This document shows, in pieces, positions 25,301 to 34,602 of a stretch of DNA of 64,000 nucleotides (positions are counted from its first letter, which is position 1; every line of letters starts with the position of its first letter). The stretch lies in contig NC_020167.2 of the NCBI RefSeq assembly GCF_000224145.3, positions 3,478,977 to 3,542,976 on the forward strand. Reading direction: 5' to 3'. Below the pieces are notes generated by a model. It made no database searches and was not told the DNA's origin. It saw only the letters and a list, made by a program, of their open reading frames with translations. The stretch is from Ciona intestinalis. Its lineage: Eukaryota > Chordata > Ascidiacea > Phlebobranchia > Cionidae. The position numbers and the translations under genes are program-made.

Positions 25301-28300
25301 AGGGTTGTAGTTTACTATTTCGGTGGCGGCTGATTACCAGTAGACGCCCCTACTACAGTCTGCATGACGGGCTTCCTTAATTATTTATTATTACGTCTGC
25401 CACAGGTTGGCTTGTAGATTGCACTGCACGCTATTCATAGACTGTGTTGAGTGTAAAAGCAACTGCTCAGCGCTTGCTTTAACTTTAAGCAGAGTGACAA
25501 TTCGTATTTTTCCTAGAAACTGAACGCCGCAGTGGTATTTACTTGCGTTGGAGGCGCGTTGTCATCGAATTAGTGATAATTTACTCTTTAATTTTTTACA
25601 CGTGTAAGAATACATTCTGGTACAAAAAATGAACAATGGTCAGGGCCCAAGAGGGAGACTGAACGACAAATTGTCTCCGTTTCTCTTAGAAAGAATGAAC
25701 CAAACCATTAACGCAATGAATGCAGAGACGCACGTCTTACGGTTGTCTATGACTGCTTAGTGAACTATAATCTCTCCATAAGTGCCTTGCCGGCAGCTAA
25801 ATGTATTAAATTTTATGAAACGTTAATCTCACTAGTATACTCATTTATCCATCATTATATTTTCATGTAAAGTCTACGTACAAGTTTTAAACAGAACTGG
25901 TTTGATGCAAATATGCAGTATTATTTAAACATTGAATGGTGATTTATAACAGTCTTTGCGCAATGTTTTGAGTCGAGTGGTCGTCTCGTATTGCATTTCT
26001 GCCAACGACACGATTTTTATATCATGGGTAGGCTATGTATACTATAACCCCATTTCCAAACTTTCCAGAGCACGTTCGTAAAGTATAATTGTAACATTAA
26101 GCACATGATTTCTCCTCAATTATTCACGCTTTGACAATCAATGCTTCGTGTTACGCCTCTGCAACAAACGAAACAGGTGCCGGTGTGCCACATGTGGCAA
26201 TCTTTGTTAACAACTGGGCAGAAACGTATCCTTAGTTACACAACACAATGCCGCTTCCGTCAATGCTGGTTTCATATTCGGCAATAGTTTTCATTTTCAT
26301 AACCGGCTGGCCATGATATAAGCGAACCGAATCGGTCCAGTATATGTATTAACAACACAACAATCCACCACACTGAATATGTAGCTTATAGATATGTTAC
26401 AATAGTGTATAAAATGTACATACAACATACGCATCCAACAAGTTCCCACTTCCCATTCTAAAGCATAGCATGAATAATTGAATGAATGAATGAATGAATG
26501 AATGAACGATGATATCATAGCATGAAAGAATGAATGAAATTTTATTTCGTCTCTTCGGTCACGATTAAGAAAAACAAGAGAGTTGACAAAAGCGAAAAGA
26601 CGGGTAGTACCGGTAAAACAACAGTTGTTAAAACACGCTGATTGATAAAAAGAAATATTGTTTTGGATAAAAGGCGTGACCGTTACACCCTACAGACAAT
26701 ACAATGAAAAAATTAATTAAATAACATTTAATTAAACATAGCATTCTGACTTTGTTCAATGTTTGGCCAATATTTTACACGGGTGTGACCAAATGCGACG
26801 ACAAGACATTAATTTTTAATGACCGACATTCCCACAGTACATGCGTTAACAAGTTTGAACAGCACATGCGGCTACATCGATTTCTCCGATCCCTCGCTTT
26901 CGGTTTTCCTCCGAACGTGATCGGCGCCTTTTATATCAATTACAGTAGCATGGCAACTCCTATGTGACGTCATAATATCGCATGCCGCGGATCCATAAAT
27001 CCTCACCCTTCGCCCAAAAAATGATTTTTTGTGTGTAAGCCGAAAAGAAAGCTGCTTAAAAAACAACCCGTTTGACCCGTGTGTTGACTAGAATTAAAAT
27101 TCCAAATCAACTACTTATCCCGGTACAAGAGACTGCAGATCGACTGCTAATAGTACTTACCAGTAATCCTCGCTCTTACAAGCCAATAGCAAGCCCATTA
27201 AGCTTCTGTTGCACCAACCTGGCGTTTAAATCAATGGTCGCATAACATCTTAACCGAGATATTCATCGATAGCAAAGGCTAGTTTACAAATCCTTGAGCT
27301 TTCTCACGCATGCAATTATGGGGATTGTCATTGTAGTGAAACTGGATTCCAAGTCTTGGTTTATTTCGTGCGAAATTAATCATACTTAAACTTCAAACGT
27401 GGTCGAAAAAATTTGCAATTTGGGTGCGGCATTTCCACACACATACAATAATATACCTAAAACAAAGCACTGCCAAAAACAACAGGATTTAATGAAAATC
27501 GAGCGAATGTTAAATATTTTAAGACAGGTCAGAATATTGGCAACCACATTTAGTATATCTATATATACCGACTGCGACGCCGATGACTGTGTTGATTTGT
27601 TCTCTAAATATAATAAACCACAAAAAGTGTACAATAATACCATAAACTGTAGTTTCTTCGTAATTATTGAATTTCTAAAACTGCCATTTTTTCTAATCCT
27701 GTTTTCGCACTTCAGGTAATCCATCGTATCCACAAAGCTGCGAAGAAATACGGAGCTTGGAAGAACAAGCACAGCGCCAACTTCAAGCCATGGTTGTGGC
27801 CGGAACAGTGTCGGCTTCCAACCGCTAAGCCTGGAAAATTATCCGCGAGGTAAGAACGCTTATTAAGGTCGTTTCACGCATTTTTTGGTAGGGGAAGATG
27901 GAACACCTATTAGTTATGTTTCCCGTCCCATTTAGTAGTCAACAAAGAATTATAAAGCCTTATCCTCACATGGACCGCTGTCAATTGTATAAAACACGAT
28001 CGGGATGTTTGGATATCATGTGCTAGAGGTGTCCCATCTTACCCCACATCACTACATAGAATGAGTAATGTATTATACATGTTATGGATTAAGTTACGTA
28101 TTTTAATATTTTTCCACGGAATCAGTCGCTTTATCTCATAATATTCGCTCTCCGTATTTACTTCTTTCAACGCTGGTTATGTATAAGCCGTGTTTGTTGT
28201 TTTTGTTAATTTTACAACTCTATCCAGTCAGTACTGTATGGTAAGATTAGATACCGTTAGCACATGCATATCCCATATTTTCTAATTATGTTTTTAACAA

Positions 28301-29302
28301 TTAAGAACACCATTTTAAAGTTGTGAGAATACTATTATGCAGTTCTATAAATGTTTTTATTTACTACCAAATGCGACTAAAAAAACGAGAATATAAACAT
28401 GTCCCATCCTAACCCACCCTACTACATACGACAACTCCTCTTGTATGTTGTATGTTTCCAATAAACACAATGAAGTTAAGCGATATTTATATTTCAAAGC
28501 TTATTTTATGTTACGAATAGACAGTAATTCAAACACGACTTGACAGTAGCAATGTCAGGATCGGTATGACTACTTCGAACTAGAACACCCTTCGTCTGAA
28601 ATCGATGCTTTGTTTATTTCGGCATTGAAGCATTATTCTAATTGATAATCACCTCCAAATCCCAATCGATTGAGCGCATTATACAGTCATTTGATTGCTC
28701 CTCGCTGTCGCATTGCTCCGTGTTCTTCGATTCCGAATCGATCAGTGCATGCTCGTCTATCAAACCTATATAGCATGCATGAAGCATGGGATATGGTCGC
28801 CCATTATCCGGCTTACAAATACTCTGTTAATCGAATGTTTCCGCTATCGCTAAGTGAGAAGGATAACGGTTGTTTTGTTAATTTTTCTCGCATTTCCATT
28901 GATCGTTGCTTTCGAGAGTAATAATGTACGGGTGCCAAACGATTCGAAAATTGGAACATTTGGAATCAAAGTAGTTCTGTAGAATGTACTGTTATACGAA
29001 CGCGGAAATGATATACGTAAATATTTAAGACGAAAACAAAATGCAAACCAATAGTTGTGAAAGCGCCAGCATATTGTCTACTTCCCCATTAAAGCTAGTT
29101 TTAATTTGCATGTTATTGGTTTTTACAACTGTCTCGCGAGTAGTGATACCAACAAATTAAGAGTAACTCGCTTATTTATATTTGTATCACAATATATTCC
29201 AGGGTTGAAAAAGTTGAAATTATTGACGAAACTGCTCTTTCTGAGGACAGCGCCGCTAACGGACGTGACCCTGAAGAGATTAGCGACGACGAGGATGTGT
29301 GA
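22325..29302 (+). CDS. STARD10: START-domain phospholipid transfer protein, STARD10 type
   Basis: Lipid transfer protein of the StAR-related family; the vertebrate orthologue moves phosphatidylcholine and phosphatidylethanolamine between membranes. Exons: 22325-22483, 22738-22885, 23142-23260, 23660-23777, 24548-24600, 27716-27849, 29203-29302; they join in frame to 276 aa, against about 291 in human. The START domain fills most of the protein. Recognisable blocks are the early GWEICYNKKNVCVSTR, YRRKWDHDMIE, the CPTPVKSRDVLFL strand, NNMVRAISLVTGYLIRPTGP, and the C-terminal helix SLPKWVVNKVAEFFTPK, which is close to the human STARD10 sequence. A WKNKHSANFKPWLWPEQ block and an acidic end (EEISDDEDV) follow, as in the family. 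The start is the first ATG of the open frame (MNDEDVVYP). Intron 5 is 3.1 kb, far longer than the others. The gene is convergent with regucalcin. Confidence 0.95.
23411..23476. repeat. 25-nt tandem repeat, ~2.6 units
   Basis: Unit GGCCAACTCTGACTTTAAAC plus TGGTT, twice identical and then partly diverged, in STARD10 intron 3. Confidence 0.9.
23893..24088 (+). mobile_element. MITE copy 10
   Basis: Left TATAGTAAGGCGGGGGAT, right CACCCACCCTACTATATAT. Abuts copy 11, which is inverted. Confidence 0.8.
24092..24290 (-). mobile_element. MITE copy 11
   Basis: Begins TATAGTAGGATGGGAGAAGA a few bases after copy 10 ends. The two form an inverted pair spanning ~400 bp. Confidence 0.8.
24303..24349. repeat. 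47-bp direct repeat, first copy
   Basis: AAGTTTGCTG and GCGCAGTGTGATTCATTTCTC recur at 24952-24998 with few differences; the copies flank STARD10 exon 5. Confidence 0.85.
24952..24998. repeat. 47-bp direct repeat, second copy
   Basis: Partner of 24303-24349, about 650 bp downstream in the next intron. Confidence 0.85.
26464..26704 (-). repeat. Dispersed repeat with ATTC-type tail, copy B
   Basis: Second copy of the same element, followed by a longer (GAAT)n run at 26480-26505, read as (ATTC)n on the minus strand. In STARD10 intron 5. Confidence 0.65.
27888..28056 (-). mobile_element. MITE copy 12, shortened
   Basis: GGGGAAGATGGAACACC to GTCCCATCTTACCCCACATC, right after STARD10 exon 6. Confidence 0.7.
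28235..28427 (+). mobile_element. MITE copy 13, diverged
   Basis: Weak left end (GTATGGTAAGATTAGATACC), right end CCTAACCCACCCTACTAC. Confidence 0.65.
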
Positions 29303-30225
29303 CCTTTTCAACTTTGACCTCGTGGACCCTCGTGCCTTCTCTTTAGGCAACTACCCACTTAATATTCAACGTTTCATTCTCGTCTGTTGGTTACTTTAAA
29401 AAATATTCAATTATCCCACTTTTAAAATTTCAAAAAAAAATTTTTATGTGTGCAATAGCCGAGAGAGCCCGCGTTCTTTCGGCTCGGATTTTATACACGC
29501 GTTTGCAATGGTTTCGGTACGTTTAGTCTGTGTTCCTCTTTTTCTGTTAAAACTAACTTGTATACAAAGAATTGACCAGTCTATTATAACCGCACATGTT
29601 TAAAGAACGTTATTTCCGTGAATAATCTTTATATTGTTGTCACCTCGTAGCAGTTCCTAGATTTTAGAATCATTTTATAAAATCTCACGTTTCATTTGCT
29701 TGTGTGACCCTCCGAATATCTCTTATACCTTGTAGTTTACTTTGCTGTAGTTTTTTCTGGTACATTCGAGCGCTGTACAATCATCGTTCATAGCGACCCT
29801 GCACATTTCTTCATTTGTACAAACTACCAACCAACACAACCGAACTGGCACAATTTTTGCTTTTATTTTTTGCATCCGAATATATGTGTCCCAATTTTTG
29901 GTGGTGGTGCTTCTGACGATCAGAACTTAATTTTTGTTTCATTATTACCGTGTCATATTCCACATGCTCTTTGCACGCGTTTTACGTTACCCGTAAAGTA
30001 AGGTTTGATACATAATGCAGTGGCGCCACCTAGCGGTGTTCCAAATAAATTATTTTCAATTGCATTGCTTATGTGAATACGAATCCGTACAACAGTACTT
30101 ATGGCTGAAACAAAAGTATGTTACTGCAGCATTTTACAATAACATATTTTTTGGTCTCTGAAAATACGAGCGTGTAAAAAAACGGTCAGTCGCTACATTT
30201 CTGCGCGTTAAAATCGTAATTGCAA
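29303..30225. other. Convergent 3' intergenic region, STARD10 / regucalcin
   Basis: The space between the STARD10 stop and the regucalcin polyadenylation hexamer. AATAAA at 30044-30049 is the only clear plus-strand candidate for the STARD10 message, which would give a 3' UTR of about 760 nt. No repeat or coding sequence was recognised. Confidence 0.5.
30044..30049 (+). promoter_or_regulatory. Candidate polyadenylation signal of STARD10
   Basis: AATAAA about 740 nt past the stop codon. Position alone supports it. Confidence 0.35.
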
Positions 30226-30231
30226 TTTATT
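30226..30231 (-). promoter_or_regulatory. Polyadenylation signal of regucalcin
   Basis: TTTATT on the plus strand reads AATAAA on the minus strand, 40 nt after the regucalcin stop. This implies a very short 3' UTR. Confidence 0.6.
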
Positions 30232-30270
30232 TCAGAAATTAACAAAAATAGTTCAAAATTCTGTTAATAA

Positions 30271-32894
30271 TCATCCTTCGTACACATTTGCTGGGGGTCC
30301 TCGTACGCCAAGGCCTGTAATCTGAAAATAAATACATAGTAGGTTGGGGTAAGATGGTCAATGTTTTTCTATTTTCCTTTTCATTTGTTAGTAAACAAGA
30401 CATATATTTTGAATCAAATAACCATATTTTCACGACTGTAAAAGAGCGTTGTTTAATTAGTAAAACACGATCAGAAAATATGGGATATTATGTTCTAACT
30501 GCTAACGGTATCTATCCCCCCAACTGTAATAAAACAAGCGTTGTTTAGCTCAATTCCAAATTGCATTGACAGGTATGCATGTTCGTTCAGTTTATTCTCA
30601 TGTGAGTATTCTCTCATGTGAGTATTCTAACATTTAACTTATCTACTTGCCTTAAACAGTGCTCCTGAAATGCCGTTTTCCGTCGGTTCTATCAGCGGCT
30701 TGTTCCTTGCCGACGTGACGTACATTTCGTCCAAGTTCGGACCTCCGAAACATACCGACGTTGTTTTGAGAGCGATGTCGCTTACTTTCACATATTGCAG
30801 CTTCTCTCCTATGCAATGATTAACAAGATGTTAGCAGTTTTGACATATCACATCAATGGAACTGTACTCAAATATGCAACACAATCGGGTGGGTGGCCAA
30901 TTAACGAGGTAATTTTACAACAGAAATATATGGTATATGATAAGAAAGATAGGACACCTTTTTATTTTCTCGTTCCATTTGGTAGTAAACAAAAAAACAT
31001 TAAAAAAATTATAAAAAAATTCTGACCCCACAGTACTAAATCTGGTTAATCTCCGTCAAAAAAAAAAAAAAAAAAAAACAGAATAAAAAGGTGTTCCATC
31101 TTCCCCTACCCTTTAGTATACCAATACAAAAACTGAAATTAGCCTTAAACGTTCCGTAACCTACCTGTCCTCGGGTCAACTTTGATCACTTGGCCGGTGA
31201 AAAACATTGCCACCCATAAGTTACCATCGGTGTCAATACAGTGGCCATCTGGAACTCCTTCCTTCTCACGATCAAACTTCACAACTTCCCTCATATTTTT
31301 TATTTCGCCCGTGGTTACATCGTAATCGTAAGCGTCTATCGTAAGCTGTGTGAAAAACAAAACAATTTATGTTCGTAGATCGCATGTAATTTTTTAGTAT
31401 GCAGTATATGGGCAACGAAATATTCATTGTTGTACTTTGGTTGCCTCTATTTTGTTGCTCAATCAGAAGGAATAGCAATATTGTAAAGTAACACAAACGA
31501 CTGTACAAAAATATAGGTCGCACTTTTTTTATTCAAATTAGAACAATCTTACCTTCAACGAGTCGCAGTAGTACATTGTATTGCTCGTCCATGAAAGACC
31601 ATTGGAAATATCTACCGGATAAACCTTTGTCTTTACGGAATGATCAATGTCGAGACAATAAAGCTTGCCTTGCAATCGGTCGGGAGAAGCAGCAACTTTT
31701 TCCCTTCCCATGGTACCTATGCAAGTTTAGTTTAGACGCCGAGTATCCTAATACTGTGAATAACACAACTTTAAAGGGGTAAATAGTACTAGTGGAGTAT
31801 AGGGAAAATTAGGACAATTTTTCATTTCATTTTCTCGTCCCATTTGGTAGTAAACAAAGAACATTCAAAGAATTATAAAACCCTATTCTCACGACTCCCA
31901 TAGACCGTTGTTAATTGTTTAAAACACGATCAGGATATTTGGATATTATGCGCTATAGGTGTCCCATCTTACCCCACGGTATACTATACAATTTTCTTAC
32001 CCGCCCAGAATCTGCCGGCCGGGTCACATTTTCCGTCGTTGAATCGACTCGTTGGAAATTCAAGGTTTACTTCTTTAAACGTTTCGCTCTCACCCGTGTT
32101 CTCATTCCAGGAGGCAAACCTGTGTCCTGCAGCGATCATTAAATCACCAGATTTTCGCGGGACAACGGCTCCGATAGAAGAGTCTGGAAATTCGTATAGT
32201 AATCAGACCAAATAGTAAGTTCTATACTTTATAAATGTGCTACTGAATATCTTTTGTGTGCGTGTGTAGTTTAGTAATGTTTTAAAGGGCTTTATACGCC
32301 TTGGCAAATATGCCATCGATATTGTGCGTCTAAAATTATTGACGCCGTGGCACAGCGGTTAAGCGTACCTACTTCTAACCTAGAAGTTATTGCTTCGGGC
32401 AAGACGTGTATAAAACAGAACATCAGTGTTAAAACATAACATGTCGTTACCCAGCACGCGAAGATATTTCTTAATTCAAACATACGTAGGGTTGAAAATC
32501 CTAAGATTTTCTCCAGATAATGGATATGGCACATATCTATTTCATGTTACTACTTCAAATACGAGTAATACGCACTATAACAGCAGTCAATTGAGCACGA
32601 AATTCGCTCACGTTTATACGACGAGCGCTAGGTTAATTTACATATAAACGAGGATAAGAGTGGCTCAAGTGAATGAACTATATGTAGACAATGAGCGAGT
32701 CGATTATTTTCACTCTTTATTTGCTAACCTTTTACGATCGTTGTTTTAGTTTGTTTCGTGGCAGGGTTCCATCGATGTATAGCTGAGTTGTCGATATCAA
32801 CAAACAGTAGCGTCTGCGTTTGGTCGTCCCAGTGTGGACCTTCACCAAGTTGACAGTCGTAATTATGAACAAGCTCAACTTTTACTGCTGACAT
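30271..32894 (-). CDS. RGN: Regucalcin / SMP30 (gluconolactonase family)
   Basis: Six-bladed beta-propeller lactonase that hydrolyses gluconolactone-type substrates using a divalent metal, and is also described as a calcium-binding regulator. Exons in transcript order: 32729-32894, 32001-32183, 31553-31716, 31165-31345, 30651-30808, 30271-30321, giving 300 aa against 299 in human. Metal-site residues are in place: Glu18 in LGEGPHWDD, Asn155 in SNGLSW, Asp204 in VPDGHCID. Other family blocks are FNDGKCDPAGRFWAGTM, TSVCFGGPNLDEMYVTSAR and the C-terminal KITGLGVRGPPANVYEG. The chosen start MSAVKVELVHNYDCQLGEG puts Glu18 at the same position as in human; an in-frame upstream ATG at 32984 would add an unrelated leader. 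Exon 5 ends at a GC donor (AAG|GCAAGT). MITE copies lie in introns 2, 4 and 5. Confidence 0.96.
30335..30528 (-). mobile_element. MITE copy 14
   Basis: ATAGTAGGTTGGGGTAAGATGG to CTATCCCCCCAACTG, filling the last regucalcin intron. Confidence 0.7.
30596..30629. repeat. 16-nt tandem duplication in regucalcin intron 5
   Basis: TCTCATGTGAGTATTC twice in tandem, about 20 nt beyond the GC donor on the transcript. Confidence 0.85.
30929..31122. mobile_element. MITE copy 15, mosaic
   Basis: The left third reads as a minus copy. After an unrelated stretch with a ~20-A run (about 31059-31078), the right end reads as a plus copy (AAAAGGTGTTCCATCTTCC). Rearranged. Confidence 0.6.
31797..31990 (-). mobile_element. 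MITE copy 16
   Basis: Core well kept (CATTTGGTAGTAAACAAAGAA); right end GTCCCATCTTACCCCACGG, ten bases from a regucalcin donor. Confidence 0.7.
32338..32475 (+). repeat. SINE copy with internal deletion
   Basis: tRNA-like head GCCGTGGCACAGCGGTTAAG, then a jump to the 3' part (AAACAGAACATCAGTG); the middle is deleted. Lies in regucalcin intron 1. Confidence 0.65.
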
Positions 32895-33196
32895 TTTACT
32901 GAAGTGTCGGTACGACTCTGAGCTTCCCACACCTGAATTGCACCCTTCTGCTGTGAAATAGCTGAAGCAGTAACTAGACCACACAACCGCTGTTCACTCA
33001 TTAACAGTCTGCATGTTTGCAGAAACACTTCGCTAATATCCGCAACATAAGCCTTTCTTTGTGAGCTCACTAGCCGAGTGCAGTCAACCGTGCAGAAGCG
33101 CCAGCTTTTGAGGTTTGCGTTTGTTATTGCTGGTATCGTTTCACATAACTGGAAGATCAAGTTAGATTGAGCATTTTGTTCGTTGCTGGCTAACAT
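32882..33196 (-). CDS. Uncharacterised 104-codon ORF overlapping the regucalcin start
   Basis: An open frame starting MLASNEQNAQSNLIF and ending SVKCQQ-stop lies just upstream of regucalcin on the same strand. Its stop lies 10-12 nt inside the regucalcin CDS, in another frame. Its composition looks protein-like (for example LLMSEQRLCGLVTASAIS), but I recognise no family. It could be an overlapping upstream ORF in a long 5' leader, an exon of an unannotated transcript, or chance. A TTTCACAG acceptor-like site inside it (about 32950-32958) could be where a trans-spliced regucalcin message begins, which would remove most of this ORF. Confidence 0.25.
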   Translation of the reverse strand: MLASNEQNAQSNLIFQLCETIPAITNANLKSWRFCTVDCTRLVSSQRKAYVADISEVFLQTCRLLMSEQRLCGLVTASAISQQKGAIQVWEAQSRTDTSVKCQQ

Positions 33197-34576
33197 ACTA
33201 TATTTTTATTAAATTTCAAAATAAGGAAACCTGTTAACTACCCAATTTGTAATATGCAGTTAACACAACATGTCACGTGTAGCGACTGCGTTCATGACAT
33301 GGTTTATCAATTATCAAAAGCCCAAAGTATTAAATGTTTAAAACCTCGGAATAACTGAAAAGTATGATGCAATCATTGTATGTGTTTACAGCTTGTGTGT
33401 TTTCCTGTGGCCGGGGAAACAAATAATATGCTCGCTCTCTCATTTCGTAGAACTGAGTCAACTGACACCATTTCGTTCTAAAATATACTTTTTCTGTCTT
33501 CGATTTCTGATTTGGGTTAAAATGTTAAAAGATATAAAAAGCTCTCTTTTTTCTCTGTTGTAAGACAGCATATACAGCAAGGTTTTAAAAACCTGCGGCA
33601 ATTGGGGTCTCTGGTTGATTGCCGACAGACCAGTGTACTTAAACACATGATCCACGACTACATGCTTCGATTGTGAAGTTACATTAATTACCACCTTCCC
33701 ACACACACACTTATTTCATTGATTCTACTTCTATATAAACACATTTAAAATTTCAACTGACATACACATACTTATAGCTGAAAAGGAGTCACTCCATAGG
33801 TAAATTCCCATTAAACAAATAAGTAAATGGAGATGTGCCCTTTAACAATATGATGTGCCCTTTAACAACATGAAACAAAAGTGACACTGAACACCGAAAT
33901 TACAGACAGTGAAAACAGAAACCTCCTTTCTATAGTTCCGAGTAAATTTGTGTTTGCATTCTATTACAGTTGTGTGACACTCTACTTTATGCATGGTTGA
34001 GTACTAGCTCACTTTACTTGTAATTACCATTAAGTTGTTCCTGAGTTTTGTTCCTCCGGGTGATTGCAACGTGTGCGCGTTTCGGCACAGTTAACCATTT
34101 TTGGGCCGTTTTTACAAACGCGGAAGTGTTTTAGTCGTAATTGTAGAGACGTCGAGTGGACCTAGGTCCACTTAGTACCAGGCAGTTTTGAAGTAAGATT
34201 CTTTACAAAATAGGTATTTGTGACATTGGATGCTAGGCGCTTGGCCACTATAACACGTGAGTAATCATTTCATATCTCTCTGTTATGTTTTGTCTGCTTA
34301 AACCAAACCGACGGGGGGTGAGATTGGACACGTTTTCTCGTCTTATTACACTAAAAATAGATTAGATATGCATAACCACGTTGTAAATTGTTTAAACACG
34401 ACCAGCAAACATGGAATCAAAAGCTAACGGTATCCATCTTACCCCACAGTACTATATTTTGTTACTTTTTTCGTATTCTGCATCGAATAGGTTATAGGCA
34501 TCGTATTAAAAGTTGTTGGTATCGATACCACATTGTCACACAACAAACATAAATCACGAAGCATCTTTATAGTAAA
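32895..34576. other. Region between regucalcin and the CATSPER4 3' end
   Basis: Apart from the 104-codon frame at 32882-33196 and a MITE at 34306-34457, I see no feature here. Both flanking genes are on the minus strand, so this should contain the regucalcin promoter, but no core promoter element is obvious. A short repeat, GATGTGCCCTTTAACAA, occurs twice in tandem near 33833-33868. Confidence 0.5.
34306..34457 (-). mobile_element. MITE copy 17, internally deleted
   Basis: Left GGGGGGTGAGATTGGACACG, right ATCTTACCCCACAGTACTAT; the core is shortened. Confidence 0.65.
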
Positions 34577-34582
34577 TTTATT
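34577..34582 (-). promoter_or_regulatory. Polyadenylation signal of CATSPER4
   Basis: AATAAA on the minus strand about 20 nt after the CATSPER4 stop; there is almost no 3' UTR. Confidence 0.6.
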
Positions 34583-34602
34583 ATTTTTGTTGTCACTGAA
34601 TC

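Larger units (their letters stand above)
24601..27715 (+). other. Long intron 5 of STARD10
   Basis: Contains a second copy of a ~47 bp sequence (24952-24998; first copy 24303-24349 in intron 4), a dispersed repeat with an ATTC-type tail (about 26464-26704), and a 43-codon open frame at 25629-25760 (MNNGQGPRGRLNDKLSPF...) with no recognised relatives. The rest is low in repeats compared with neighbouring introns, and I see no convincing exon in it. Confidence 0.45.

Noticed and set aside
26464-26525. CRISPR-like array in the repeated GAATGAAT tract
   Set aside because: It is a simple 4-bp microsatellite forming the tail of a dispersed repeat, without spacers, in an animal genome.
27386-27772. 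128-codon minus-strand open frame over STARD10 exon 6
   Set aside because: Antisense shadow of a real exon and its AT-rich intron; no family resemblance.
28670-28921. 83-codon open frame in STARD10 intron 6
   Set aside because: No recognisable protein, no splice sites in phase with STARD10, and exons 6 and 7 already join perfectly.
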